A stretch of DNA of 45,817 nt from Pelomyxa schiedti (GCA_020536535.1 JAHLWZ010000216.1:1-45817), one strand, 5' to 3'. Shown: positions 33,281 through 45,639, counted from the first letter of the stretch. A program made the numbers and translations. The notes: generated by a model from the sequence alone, not told the origin.

Positions 33281-33900
33281 TTTTGGGACTCCACGCCGAT
33301 CCTGAGCGACGATAACGAAAACGAGGACCCCGGATCTTGATCAGTCACCCTGGCAAGAAACAAGCAATATCCATCTGGGCTACTCTTCACCAGAAGCTGT
33401 GCAGATGGAGTTAACTCGGGTTCCACGACGGGGTTTTTGCACCTTCCTTTTTTTAAAATCAAGTACAGATGTGGTACCATGGGCACAATAAGTTTTAGTG
33501 CTCTATTGGTGGGACGGTTCAAGTCAAAACTGTGCAAGTTTTTAGGCCAGAGATAGGCAAGTGCATTTGGTTACACGGCTGTCTGGTGTCGGTTATTGTA
33601 GTAAAGCAATGGGGTGATATGTGTACACCATCGTGCATTCAGCTCTGTGGTATGCTGACTTCTCGGGGCGGTTGGTGCTTTCTCTAGCTTTTTTGTGTTG
33701 TGTTTGACTGTTGTTGTTCCATAAGTCTCCTGAGCCCTTTTTTCACTGTGTCATCACATATCCACCTGCAGGTTGTAGCCCTTGTTTCCTGGTCCAGGTT
33801 CAGGTTTAAATCCAGAAATTCCCTCAGGTCTGCCACAGACTCAGACGACCCCAAAAGGTTACTTAGTCTGGTGTACTCGCTCTGCTTTTCATTACCTCTC
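33281..33900. other. Intergenic: upstream of pseudouridine synthase, downstream of ATPase-nuclease gene
   Basis: About 620 bp with no exon chain that I can support. A plus-strand open frame at 33700-33999 runs antisense over the 3' end of the neighbouring gene and has no domain character. Confidence 0.5.
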
Positions 33901-36862
33901 TCAGGAGGAAAGAGGAAGTTGACAAACCAGTTTTGCTTGGGCTTCAGCAGCGACCTTCAGTGCTTCAGCATCTTGAGCCGTGATAGATGCACGACTTAGT
34001 TTGTATGCAAGTGCAGGGAAAGATTCTATCGTGAGCTTCAGTTCTATGAGTTTTGTCCCCTCCATGGGATCCAGTGTGTCAGCCAAATTGAGTAACTTCT
34101 CCGCAACTGAAGATAGGGGTTGTCAGTGACAAGTACATGAGGCAAGGCAAGTTAGTACCATTCATTTCCACCCTCGGTGCTTTTGGTGGAGGATGTGATG
34201 CTGCTTCTTCCACAGCAGTGGTTGGGGCTCTCTTTCGCGACGAGTGTGCTGTCAAAAACGTAAGTCTATTGAGGACGGTGTGTAGGGATAACCTCCAATA
34301 AGGATCTGTATGCTTTCCGGTACCTGCGACAAGCCGTCAAAGTATTCACTCATGTTTGCACAGGATCGGAAGTGGTTTCTCAAAATTTGCAATGTATTTT
34401 CCCCAAACAGAGTATCCATCCCCCCAGCTCCAAGAATAATTACGTCACAATTGCGAGGGATGGAAAGTGAAGGCTGAGCTCCGGTACCAGGATTTTCTTT
34501 CACAAGGGACTAGGGGATCGTTTGTTTAGTTCTAGTCATCCAAATGGGTATTCCGTTTTTTACCTTAGTTTTTGTGTTCAGCCACCACCTCATTTCAGTG
34601 TCCTTACTGGATAAGACAATCCATGGGTACCCTTTAAAAACTGAGAAGACGGCATCCACGAGTTCAGTTGATGCAAAGACCAAGGTGAGGTGGATTTGTA
34701 CATTGGAATTTCTTGGTGCATTAAGACATTTGTCAACTTCAGCTTGTATTGTGCTCCAATTGGACTTAGATTTGGTGCCGGCACTGCCTCCTTGGATGTT
34801 TTTGAAGGCAAATTCGAGAAGGTGGGTGATTGCGGTTTCCTCTGTTGCACATACTAGAGAAGTGGTCTCTGAATTGAGTGCCAGAGGAATAACCAAATCT
34901 GGCCCCTGTGATGTCTCTGCAGGGAGGCCAATCTGGTGCAGGCATTTTTCTTGGAGCATCTTGACATACAAGTCCCAGTCCTGATTATGGTAAGAGAACT
35001 GTGTTGGATGGCCCTTTGTCGTTCTGGAATGCAGCATGGGAATGCTAGTTGGTGTGAAGAACATTTTGCTGGCAGTTGGGCTGCTGGTAACTGAGAGTAA
35101 GGCTGGGCCCAGAACTGTGTTCTTAAGGAAGGGCAGGGCAGACTCAATAGTGTTCTTCGTAGCGTACATGAACCGCAGGCATAAAACTTCGGCAGAAACA
35201 AGTCCAAGAAGTCTTCCTTGAGAAAGGACTGGTGGTGAAGTTGGTACAAGAGACAATAGGGACGAAAGTGGCATAGCGCGGTCCGTCCTGTTTTGCGTCT
35301 TATGTATCCAGTACTTGGAAAAAGTCGGCTTAAATCCATTTCCAAAAGGGGTAATGTAACATGGGAAGACGCTTAAAATATTTGCGGCTCTTGTAGAGGG
35401 AATTACAGCATTCAACATATCTGTTAACGAAATGGTTATCAATGCGAAGCTCGATAACGCGAACGCAAGCGCAAACGTCCTCCTGTTTATACATACAGAT
35501 GTGTAGGAGCATAACCTCGTACTTGTCGAGCTCTTGTCTGGGAAGGCTTTCCTTCGTTGCTTCAAAGAAAATAGTCGTGTCAGAAAGAACGCGTTGCCCA
35601 ATGATGCCAGTAGGCGCAAGGAGAGTGCGTAAGTGCTCAATTGTCTCTACTGGAGAACTCTGGCGAAGGTGCGACCATAGATTCCAGGACGTGCTATAAA
35701 TAATTCGCGGCACCCCACCACTGAGATCGTAGATAAGTTCGGCCAATGGTGCAAGGAGAGATGGCAAAAACCGACTGATGTCTGAGGACTGCAAAATGAC
35801 TTCTATGTCTGCGGCCTGGTGCTTGTTTTATTCGGAGTTATAAAACATCACTCCATACACATACATTTAGTGCCCCCATTGCAAGATACTGCAGGTATAA
35901 AGGAGAAGTCACGACATCACCAAGAGCCAAGTTTATAAGAGTCCAAGATTTCCCACAAAGAAAAACGAAAACCTGTATTTTAGAGGAGAGAAAGTAGGAA
36001 GGTAATGAAATAGCTACCTTTCCCTTCGATGTTAATATGAGCTCCTGGATGCATTCTAATAAGGGTAAAAAGCAGTTCTTCACCAGCTCTGGAAAGCCTG
36101 CATGGGCACTTGATCCCTCAAATACTCCAACTTCATCAAAACAAATGAACCAGTTTCCATTCCATTTTGGCATGAGAATGTTCTGTAAATTTTTCATCAA
36201 CAACTACGAGTGGAAGGGAGATGAACTAACTTCGTAAATAAACCCAGGATGCATGAAGGGGATGTTTTTAAAATTGGCGTAAGGAGTATTTCCGTTGAGT
36301 GTGGCAAGAATCCAGTATGGAACTGCTTGACGTGCCGTTTGCCCTTCCTTCAAAGGCATGATTGTCGTAAGATCAACAGTAAGGTGCTTGGCTTCTGCGA
36401 AGTTCCTCACATCTTCCTGAGTGAAGCTGTAGTTGCGCAAGCCTGCCAACCCACATCGGTCATCAATCTCATCAGGTGGGCTTGGATTCACTAGGTTCTA
36501 GGTAACAGTTAGCATCAGATAAAAAATACACCAAAAAACCTGTGTTATTGGGCCCAAACGCTCAAAGTCAACAGCAAGGTGTTCAATTCGTGATCGGCAA
36601 AAAAGGTCTTTCCTGAGCCGAATAACTGAGAGGAGAATAGCGCCGCCAGCTTGGTTATGGGCCCAACGTAGCCCGGCTTCCCAAGAAGATGTTGATTGTG
36701 TTGCGCCCAACGCACCAACAGCTCGATCTCAATGTTACGATCTACAAAAGGCCAGTTGCCAAAGCGAGAAGGTGATGAAGGTGCAGACCCAGAAGGAGAC
36801 GAAGACGCAGTGGTGCGCGTTTTCGCAGAGTGGTCCGGTGTCGCGGGCTGGTGTGTTGCCAT
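33901..36862 (-). CDS. Crinkler/RHS-like P-loop ATPase with C-terminal nuclease-like domain
   Basis: Start ATG 36862; a disordered Ser/Pro/Thr head is followed by PFVDRNIEIELLVRW and a Walker A LFGSGKTFF (about 36610). Walker B is WFICFDEVGVFEG (about 36130), preceded by VDLTTIMPLKEGQTARQAVPY. A middle part reads IYDLSGGVPRIIYS (about 35730), with GGVPR typical of Crinkler/retrotransposon-hot-spot (RHS) ATPases. The later exons contain GPDLVIPLAL (about 34900), LLEFAFKNIQGGS (about 34800) and IHLTLVFAS, the Asp...(E)xK pattern of PD-(D/E)XK nuclease folds found at the C-terminus of the same families. A last Ala-rich helical segment ends at about 33901. Such proteins are linked to mobile elements, selfish DNA control or host-interaction effectors; which applies here is unknown. 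Roughly nine exons. The family call rests on architecture and motif style, not on a search. Confidence 0.6.
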
Positions 36863-37760
36863 TATTGTTCTTTTTTTGATCTTCCTTTTTATTGCTCCGA
36901 GTTTGGCATGGCCGGTGACTCGTTACTGAGCGGGAACTTTGGGATGGAGTTTTGAAAACTGCCGAACGTTCTCGATTATGAAGCCCTCACGAGTGCGTAG
37001 GTGGTATGGGCTGAGGTCACCGCCGAATGTGGATTCGTCAGTGTGAATGTACAGTTAGGAGTGGGTGGCGGGGAAAAGTGTAGTTGTTTGAGACTGCGAG
37101 GGGACCCATTGGATATTTTCGGCCTCTGCTTGTGTTTATTGTTTGTTTTTTTTGTTTCCCTGTGTTAATGCCAACAACCAAACGGCGAGGAATTGTTTGG
37201 ATGGAGGGAGTTCCAACTGTGAGAAATAGGCCTGTGGTGTTTGATTTGTTCTCCTGCATTGTGTCCAAACTGCCGAGAAAGGCTTAACGAGCTCAGAGTT
37301 GTAGGAGTGATGGGCGAAGGACAAAGGGAAGCCCTGAGATGATTGGGCGCCAAGTTGGGCAACTAATTATGGCCATTCACTGGAACCAGCGAGTTCAAGC
37401 TAATAGACCCAGCCAACCGACCCACCTTATAAACCCCTCTGTATCGTGTAAATAGTTAAGACAAAGTTGTGGTACAAAACACACATGAGGACAACACTCT
37501 ACAGCCCACAACGTCCCTCACCCAGACCACGTATCTTACAGAGTCGTTAGTGCCAAAGAAAGAACAGCAACAATTTAATGGCCAAGATTTGTTTCCACTT
37601 TTAGGAGGGTCTGAGTGCACCCAGTTTTCCCTGTATTGGAGGTTTTTCTCCTCTCCACCATGTGGATCCAGGCGGACTGCTCACGCCATCGTCTACAACA
37701 AATGAATAAAATAATCGGCTGTCTGGTGTTTTTTTTATTCAGCCAATTTGGGACTCGTGG
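36863..37760. promoter_or_regulatory. Divergent intergenic region, about 0.9 kb
   Basis: Lies between two start codons facing away from each other. Short open frames at 37038-37360 and 37469-37705 have no domain features and overlap others on both strands. I see no repeat or RNA gene. It should contain the promoters of both neighbours. Confidence 0.45.
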
Positions 37761-39713
37761 ATGTACACCGAAGAGTACCGAAGATTGAAGGAGTCGTTTG
37801 TGCAGGGGTACGGCGGGGGCACCGTCGCGGAGGTCGGCACAGTCCTCACCTTCTCGTTCCTGTGCCTGGTGCTAAGCCGCGTGGCGTCTCCCTCTCGCCC
37901 GGCCTCGGAGCTCGGCGGGGGCGGGGGCGTAGGGGCCGCGGCCCGCTTCGCCTGCGAGTTCGCGCTCGGCGTCGTGCCCATGGTGCTGGTGTACACCGTC
38001 TTCAGCAACTTCTCGGCCCTTGCCACCTTCTCCGCCGTCGTCGCCGTTGTGATCGCAGGGTCTGCTCGTAATGCCATCTCGCGGAGCGTGCGATATGCCG
38101 GCGGAATCGCTCCATCTGTTCCATCTGCTTCTTCGCCGGCTCCTGCTCCGCCGTCGCCGGACGATTTCTCGCACGCGGCTTCTCCCTGCTGCAGCAGTCC
38201 TAAACCTGCGGATCCGCATTATGGGACTTCCAGGGGCGATGGCGGTGGCCTGAGAGGGACTTTTAGAGTTTTGGGCAACAATTCTCTTGAGAGAGAGTGC
38301 AGAAGCTTGTTGAATGATTTGAGGTCTTGTGCATTTGTGGATGATGTGAGGGCAGTTGTTATCATGTTGACTGTTTTGGGTATACTTGCTGTGGATTTTC
38401 CGGCCTTTCCGCGCCGTTTCGCCAAGACCGAGTTCTATGGGACATCAGGGATGGACGCTGGTGTTGGCCTGTTTGTGTTGCTCTCTGGGATGTCATTTGC
38501 AATTTCCCACGCTCGCCGGCAAGCCGCAGCGGCCGCATCTATCGCTGTGCTTGGCTCCTCCAGAAAAGCTCGAAAAGCTACTGATACCTCTGAGCGGGAG
38601 TTTTCCAGCCACGTGCACAACCGGCGCCGCTGTTGCCCACGCTTTATCGGGAGAGTTATCGGTTTGTGGAAAGGCGCATTAATGAAGTTCACTGTGTGCT
38701 ACCGTAAGCTCTGTAGTTTCTTCACAGTGTTCATTCGACTTGGGCGGTGCCTGTTGCCTGTGCTTTGTGAGCTAAGGCGTGTGGCCCCTCTTCTGGTGAT
38801 AGCCGCGTTACGAATTGTGCTTCTTAAATCTATTGGCTATCAGCTTCATGCCAGTGAGTATGGTGTACATTGGAACTTCTTTGTGACGCTGGCTGCCCTT
38901 CCCGTTCTGGCTACGATTTTCGGAATTTCCAGAACAAACCAAGAACTGAATCAGCGAAACATCCTGCTGCTGTCTTTCGTTATTATGGCAGTTCACGAGT
39001 TCCTTTTAATCTGTGGCTTAGAGAAATACACAAGACTTCATGAGCGGACAGAAAATTCTAACCTTATTGTACTGAACTGTGAGGGTGTGAGTGCACTGCG
39101 ACGCCACACATTTCTCCACTCACATCTATCCAGCTGCTTAGTCTCCCTGGATACTTGGTTCTGTATTTAATTGGGATGGCATTTGGAAACCAGGTTGCAT
39201 ACATGGCCAGATCAGGAGGTCGCCTCTCAGGATGGCTCTGGATAGCATTGCAATACGCATTTTCGTTACTGGCAACTCTGTCCTGTTATGGGCTCAGTAA
39301 ACACTTCCTGGGTCCTGCTTCTCGTGTGGTTGTAAATGTAACCTATATTAGGTACGATTTCGCGTCTAGGCTTTTTCTATCTAACCCATAAGCAGTTACA
39401 CATTGTGCTTATGGTGCCTGATTTGCTTTTTGTCTCTTTGTAGCTACTTATTGTACCCCTCACCCACGGGAACCATTGCTTATGGAATATGTATGTTTCT
39501 TCCAATACCTGAATAACTTTTACTCCAGCAAAGAACATGCTAGTCATTTTCCTAATTTCAAACCTGCTTACGGGTCTTGTGAATCTTACTATTGACACAC
39601 TTTCAGCTGGAGCCATGTTCACCGTTTTTATCTTGTTACTGTACTGTGGAGTTGTCTTTGGGGTTGCTTTCAACCTCGGCAACCAAAACAAAACAGTAAA
39701 ACTTTTCTTCTAA
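37761..39713 (+). CDS. PIG-W / GWT1 GPI-inositol acyltransferase
   Basis: Acylates the inositol of glucosaminyl-phosphatidylinositol in the endoplasmic reticulum, an early step of GPI-anchor synthesis. ATG 37761 opens a 3'-extended first exon that encodes most of the protein. Signature blocks are ILAVDFPAFPRRFAKTEFYG followed by GTSGMDAGVG (about 38388-38465), LKSIGYQLHASEYGVHWNFF (about 38827) and, over a short intron (donor about 39087), LLSLPGYLVLYLIGM, then NLLTGLVNLTIDTLSAGAMF (about 39560). These are the most conserved PIG-W/GWT1 motifs, including the conserved lumenal Asp and Arg-Arg-Phe-Ala-Lys. About a dozen hydrophobic spans. A Pro/Ser-rich loop at about residues 115-170 is an insertion relative to yeast. 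Its presence implies that the organism makes GPI-anchored surface proteins. Confidence 0.92.
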
Positions 39714-39887
39714 CATCCACAAAATTTTTGAAACAAGGCTACAAGCCGTTCTATTTGTTTCAACTTGAGTTTGGGGAGGCATTGTGCCCTACAGATATTT
39801 ACATATTTGTATTTGTGGGGCCAAGGGAGTCTGGAGCTCAGCTCAAAAATGAAGCCATTCTAGCTTAGGGAAAACCCAGTAGAATTT

Positions 39888-42723
39888 CTAGCCGGAAGTG
39901 TGAGTTGGGTGGCAGCTGCACACCCCCTGCAGAGTGCTTCTGGCTTCCGCAAATCCCATATCAATAGATAGCCTAATGAGCTTGACTCCAAAAACGGGGT
40001 CAATAGGCAACGAAGTGCCGCGTATGTGGCAAAGGCCTAGATTTCCTATTGAACAGGCATCCCCAAGTAGAAAGCCTTTCTTAAAGAACTTAACCGCCGT
40101 ATCAAGGTCTGGTTGTTTGTGGAAATGGTGTTGGTTTTTTCCTGTAAGCGTGCACGGTTTATAAATAGTAGTATAGGTTACCTTTTTCTACTCCATCACC
40201 TGGTAATTATGAGTGATACTGCAGAAGGAGGGGAAAAGATACCATTTCCATAGCACATTCCTATTTGTGCAACAGCCCAGGCATCACCGGCATCGGCAGC
40301 TTTTTTATACATATCTAATAATACCATCATTTTCCCTATAACCAGATTTGGGTGATACATAACGCCTGGTTCATGTCTTGTTCTACGCCTTCACCTTTGT
40401 GGTACATCTGTCCAAGAAAGCTGAATATATCTGAGAATAAGAAAACTACGTAATACATAGCACCTCATCGCATCAGCACTGCCAGCATTGGCGGCTTGCG
40501 TGTAAAGAGCAAGAGCTTGAGATAAATCTTTGGCTGTGCCAATTCCCTTCTTGTAACACCAGGCAAGTGTCAACATTGGCGAGGTACTGCCAGATTGTAC
40601 AGCTTTTTGTAGGAGCTTGAATCCAAGACTGTGTCTCCTACCCACATTTTCGGCGCCGTCTGTAGACTCACATAAGATGGGAGCATCCCCTTTTGTGAGT
40701 CTATTGGCAACATGATTCATTGACCAAATATCGCCTTCAAATGCAGACACAAAATACAAACGCAGTGCTATCTTGTCAAGCTGAGTATTAGTAGCTGTAT
40801 TCAGAGACTTTTTCCTCAGTTGTGAGTAACACTGACCCAAGCACCCAAGGGAATCTGGATGTGAAAGAGAAGCTCCACACTGAAATATAAGTCCAGCCCG
40901 GTGAAGGTCTTTTTCCACTCCTCCTGTTCCTTTCTGATAACACAGTGCGAGAAGGTTCATTCCATCAGGGTCACCCAAGTCAGATGCCTGCTGGAACCTA
41001 ATTGTGCCATTGGTGAAAGTGGACAGGAGTGAAAGTGGAGCACCATTCTACAGGAGGTCGCCTGCTTCCTGGAGCTAAATAGACACTGCGATGTTCCAGT
41101 AGCATTCCGAGATGAACAAACGCAAAGCTGTCACCAAGAGCGGCTGCCTTCATATACAATTCCGCAGCAGTACTTAAATCAGTTGCCATGCCTTCACCAT
41201 GGTGGGCGCAGAAGGCATAATTTCCCAAGGCAGCAGCATGAGTTGAAACAGATCGAAAAAGTGAACATGAGCGCTTTTTGTCAGTGAAGCCCGACACATT
41301 CATGAGGCAGAAAGCCAGACTATTTGTTGCACAAGGGTTTCCTGCATTGCTTGACAGCTCCCACTCCCGAATTGCCGATGTCTTGATAAAATACGTCAGG
41401 GTTGCATTACTTAAAAGCTCTGTTTTTTTTTGGTTTGAAAGTGAAAAAAAAAAACGGCTTACTTTGTCATTTTGCAAAAATGAGAGCCATCCCTTCAAAA
41501 AGTGATTAATCTTTGGCCATGTATCCCCAAGGCGGATTGTGTAGTCCTGTGCCCATTCAACGAGGTGTGCATGTCTAATGGCTTGGTCCCTTCTCTTTTT
41601 TTTTTCTCCCCAATCAGAGAAGGAAAAATAAAGGAATGGGAGAGAATCACACCCAACCAAGAAGCCAAACAGTGTTCAAACAACAAGGGAGTCCTGTGCG
41701 GCCAGTTGTGCGCCGGAGCTCCGGAATCTGCTGAAGCAAAGCCCGTAACGCAATCAGGGCCGGCAGAAACTCCCACACACAACCACACGCCCCCTCGCAC
41801 TCCACTCGGTCGTCATCATCATGCCAAAAGGCCCTCCCAGCCGGCCCCAGAGCTTCATCATCACCCCAACCACAACTAACAGAATCACATGCCTGATTCT
41901 GATTCTGATTCTGATTATGATTCGGGGCAGATAGTGGGTGCAAATCACATGCCAAGCACCTGGGGACCACGAGCCCGAGAAGAGGCGCCGGCACAGCCCT
42001 CGCGGACTTGACTCCGCACACACAGCACTTATGGGATGTCTCGCGGAGCCACACGCGCCTGTCCCCACACCAGCCGCACATCCTCTTGTCTGCGTGGCAA
42101 CACCCAACAACATCCGCGGCCTGTGCCATACGCCGAGATTGTTCCCGAGACTGTGACTGCGACTGTGACTGAGACTGTGACTGGACCCTGGCCCAGGACT
42201 CTCCCTGAGTCTGAGTAGGCCGCGGCCTGGGCCTGGGCCTGGGGCCGGGCTTAGGCGAGGCAGCAGCAGCATCGTATCTCATGTCGGTCTCGGCCTCCGC
42301 GGTGCCTCCTCCTCGGTCCTCGTCCATCGCCTCAGGGCAAATGCGCCCCCGCGCGAGTGGTGCCGTTGTTGCCGTGGAATCCAGCGCCTCGTGGGCTGTG
42401 GGCGGGGGCATGGGCTGGCGCCACTCGTGGTGGAGCAGGCCGCGGCTATGGCGCCGCGCCCAGCCCGGGGGCCTGCGAGAGGAGGAGGGGCGCGGGAGGG
42501 GCGCCGCGGGACCCCCCTGCCACCGACACCGGGACACGGCCTCCGCGAGGGAGTCCACCGCCGCCGCTAGGTCGCCCTGTTGCCAGTGCTCCAGCCCACG
42601 GGTGGTAAGGTTCTCGACTGTTACAGCTTCGACATCGATGTTCGGCTGTATCATCCACCGATTTTCAGCAGTTAGGGGAACGGCTTTGGTTTGATGGTGG
42701 GTGACGATGTTACCAAGAGCCAT
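39888..42723 (-). CDS. Sel1-repeat protein with TPR-like head and Cys-rich segment
   Basis: Start ATG 42723. The first exon reads GLEHWQQGDLAAAVDSLAEAV (TPR-like helix pair), then a low-complexity region with dipeptide runs (RPRPRPRP, SQSQSQSQSQ, NQNQNQNQ) around a Cys-rich part, CGWCGDRRVW...CCVCGVK...CLACDLHP (about 41960-42100), probably zinc-binding. After introns come Sel1-like repeats: NAGNPCATNSLAFCLMN, AAALGDSFAFVHLGMLLE, LGDPDGMNLLALCYQKGTGG, SGSTSPMLTLAWCYKKGIGT, AGDAWAVAQIGMCYGNG and LLGDACSIGNLGLCHIRGT. The stop is TAG at 39888. Sel1 repeats act as scaffolds, for example in ubiquitin and signalling complexes. The gene is convergent with the PIG-W gene (174 bp between stops). Exon borders in the 39980-40420 part are approximate. 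Confidence 0.8.
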
Positions 42724-44320
42724 GTAATCAGCTACAACCACATAAAACACCCCCACAACACTGTACCCAGACCTCAAGAAATAAAAAATGTTCCAGGAGT
42801 TTTGTCCCTTGCAACCCTTGGCTATATTACCCCACGTTCCAATTGTGGGGGAACTCGTCCTCTTTGCGACTTACTCGCCCGAGGGCCGGTCTCGCCAGAA
42901 CTGGAAACTTCGTCCTCCTAAATGATGTAGTTACGTGTCCACGTTGTATTTGTCCTCCAGTCTTCTTAAATGATGATATATGTTTCCAGTTCTCGGTCCG
43001 CAGTGGCCACTAAGGGCTCCCAGAACCTCTGTACCCTGTGTTATCTGCTCCGGATGTTTTTGCCCCTCAACAGATCGAAACTGAAATTATGGGTGGAAGT
43101 TCCTGTTCCAATCAATAGCTTGTTCAGCGATTCTCTGAACCCCAAACAAAAGAAGAAACAATGGCCGGGTGTGGTACCTCGAGGTTTGGTGTGTTGGGTG
43201 CGGATACACGTGCGGGGAAGTTCGTAACCCACACTGTGAGAGTGCGTTGTGTTGTTGCCGGTTGGTGGTTCGCGTTCCTCGTCACAACCACGATGAGTGG
43301 CTAAACACTCGATTGGAGTGCATGAGTTGGATTTCCCCTCTCACGGCTCGCGTCACTGATGGGCGTGCTGATGAATCCGTAAAAGAGGCGGATAAGGGAA
43401 TTCTTATTATTATTTCCATCTGTGCATAGAGTAGGACTTGGTCTGGCTCTGTGAATGTTGAGCCACTACTTGTTGTACGCCATCGACTGCGAGTCAATGA
43501 GCAGCTTCTTGCCCTGCGACGGCACTGCACAGACAATGTGGTCAAAACAGTCCAGCCCGGATTCTTACAGCCCATACTTTGCAGTGTTTGTCAGATATTT
43601 TCGCACCTCACGACCGACTCACGGTCTGCCTGTTACTGCGTAAGCCTAGTAGCGTGATATTCACCTTTGGCCATACAATTCGAGCTTACAGTGACTATCC
43701 TACCACTCACTGCCAACAGCAAGTACTGCATTAGTGATGATGATGCAAGCTTAATGTGATCCACCAATTGAAAACTGCCCACTGGTTCGACTTGCCTGGT
43801 TTCATGCACCCGTGTTCTGTTTCTTTTGCACAGCGTGACGATTACGAGCCGATGCAGGGGCAGGGAGTTTTGGGCTCTCTCCCAATATCCAAGGAAGTCA
43901 CATACAAAGTATAGCATGGTGAAAAAAACATGAGGCTCCAACAAGGGTTTAATTTTAAGTATTTAATTTTCATGCAGACCTGGTTGCCATCTAGTTGATG
44001 TTGAAGAAAAAAAATAAAAAATAAAAAATAAAAAATAAAAGGAAACAAGAAATTTCTTTTTTCCCCGAGCCTGAGAGCACAGGGACCCAGCCAATACTGC
44101 CACTGGATTTCCAGAAGGCCAGAATCACTTTAGAAATTGGTTCTGTGTTTTTTGTACTGCAAGGTTTTTAGATACAGCCATTTTACATAATTTTTTATTT
44201 ATCTATATAGGCCTCCCCACATACACAACAGCGCTCCACTCCCTTTGGGGAGAAGAAGAGCAATAACAATACTACTACTAGTCCTAGACACTGACCTCAA
44301 TAAATAGCGTAATGTGGGGC
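42724..44320. other. 1.6 kb without a supported gene; possible decayed minus-strand exons
   Basis: No complete gene. On the minus strand, 43440-43580 reads GLDCFDHIVCAVPSQGKKLLID and 43660-43810 reads VGSFQLVDHIKLASSSLMQYLLLAVSGRIVTV (in two frames). These look like protein but are separated by stops and lack start and end; they may be a pseudogene or part of an intron-containing gene that I could not assemble. Confidence 0.35.
44005..44040. repeat. A-rich heptamer microsatellite
   Basis: About four tandem copies of TAAAAAA with an A-rich lead. Ordinary slippage-type repeat in a gene-poor stretch. Confidence 0.9.
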
Positions 44321-44390
44321 GGCGTTGTAGCTCAATGGTAGAGCGCCTGGTTTTCAGGACGTGATGCGCGGTTCGATTCCCGCCACGACC
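44321..44390 (+). tRNA. tRNA-like element, Glu (UUC) by position, with poorly paired stems
   Basis: The internal Pol III A box (TAGCTCAATGGTAGAGC, 44328-44344) and B box (GGTTCGATTCC, 44370-44380) are perfect and correctly spaced, and a T7 tract follows at about 44400. The D stem GCTC/GAGC pairs. The anticodon loop reads TTTTCAG, placing UUC at 44353-44355 (Glu). However, three acceptor pairs (positions 3-5) do not match, the T stem has internal mismatches and the standard anticodon stem does not pair, though CCTG/CAGG could. It may be a decayed tRNA gene, a tRNA-derived element, or a tRNA that needs editing. I would not count it as functional without RNA data. Confidence 0.5.
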
Positions 44391-45257
44391 GTTTCACATT
44401 TTTTTAAAATAACCTCTATTGCTGTGTGTGCACACACGTTCTGTGTCTCATAAGATCGTCGCTGCCTTATTCCAGTAATTCCATCAAGCCCGCATTGGAT
44501 CTCGAGAGTCGAGATTCGTACAGAGTCCGCAGAGTGTCCATCGAGCTAAAGCTCGTGTACTTGCTAAAGTACACAGTGGGACAATGATCAAGGGTTCATT
44601 TCCAGCTGTCATTCAACAAACCACACCATCAGTCAGGCTGTACCTACCCTGGAAGAACTTGGATAAAAAGAAAATAGAACCAACATAGTTCCATAGTTCA
44701 GTTTTTTCTTTTTGCTTGTGAAACTAAACTGTGGATGGCTGCGGTGATTGCAAGTGAGGCACATGATTTGGACTGAGGGAGCTGGAGGTTCCATTTGTAC
44801 CTTGTCCAGCTTGAGATTGGACACCTCAGGCCAAGAGATTATTCTCCAATTGAATTAAAGAATGCTTTCTTCACTGGTGTTTGCATGTCTGTCTTCATCT
44901 GAGAGACTGTTATACAGTGGAGGATTGATAAAAGTAATTTTACCTACATCCAAGGCTTCCAGTACATGAGGTCACCTTTCTTGTAAATCTCTCTTGGCCA
45001 GAGAAATCCGTAAGGAATCATACAATCCCCACCCACCATCTGCCTTGACGGTGTGCACAGGGTGCATTCTCCTCTTCAAAACCTAACAAAGATTTAAAAA
45101 TACATGTAGATCCAGAGACCACACACATTTGTGCATGCAACTGCACGCCCATAGGGTTCCCCATGTTCAACATTGTGCCTTGATTTTCTCTCCCACCCTC
45201 ATGCAAGTCTGCAAGCCAGAATTTAATTGCGTTGTGAGTTTGAGGGAAATTTACAAA
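44391..45257. other. About 0.9 kb with only weak coding signs on the minus strand
   Basis: Minus-strand pieces such as WPREIYKKGDLMYWKPW (about 44950-45010), EVSNLKLDKVQMEPPAPS (about 44760-44830) and GTMLNMGNPMGVQLHAQMC (about 45120-45180) are separated by plausible GT-AG introns and could be exons of a small gene. No family is recognised and no clear start or stop can be set. Confidence 0.3.
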
Positions 45258-45377
45258 GCATTTAAAATCGTAGTAATTATCTCAATCAAACTTACAATGA
45301 CTGAGAGCATTTAAAATCGTAGTAATTATCTCAATCAAACTTACAATGATTGAGCAAGTGGTTGTTTGGTTGTAATT
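45258..45377 (+). repeat. Direct repeat, copy 1 (contains two ~49-bp sub-units)
   Basis: About 120 bp made of the sub-unit CATTTAAAATCGTAGTAATT...CTTACAATGA twice, followed by TTGAGCAAGTGGTTGTTTGG. The same block recurs exactly 440 bp downstream. Confidence 0.9.
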
Positions 45378-45639
45378 ATATAGAGGAGATATTAGAGGAA
45401 ATTTTGTTGCAATACGAAGATGACACTGTGAGAGCTTGCTTCTTCCATCATATGCCCAGTTCAGTGCACAGAGAGCCTTTGGCACCCAGCCTCCAATGTC
45501 ACACCACAAGACACCCCCCCAATTTGCCCCCGATTTGCACACTGCTGCACACTGCTGCACACCGCCGTCTTCCCGTCTAAAAATCGGCCGAAAAGAGTAC
45601 AAGTACCAGCTTAAAGTATTGACTGTTGAAGTGTGAAAT

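Noticed and set aside
32928-33340. Plus-strand frames of 125-135 residues
   Set aside because: Antisense shadow of the GC-rich first exon of the pseudouridine synthase.
33700-33999. Plus-strand 99-residue frame
   Set aside because: Overlaps antisense the last exon of the ATPase-nuclease gene, and has no domain or codon character.
42281-42694. Plus-strand 137-residue frame
   Set aside because: Antisense to the first exon of the Sel1 protein, whose TPR-like and Cys-rich reading is far more protein-like.
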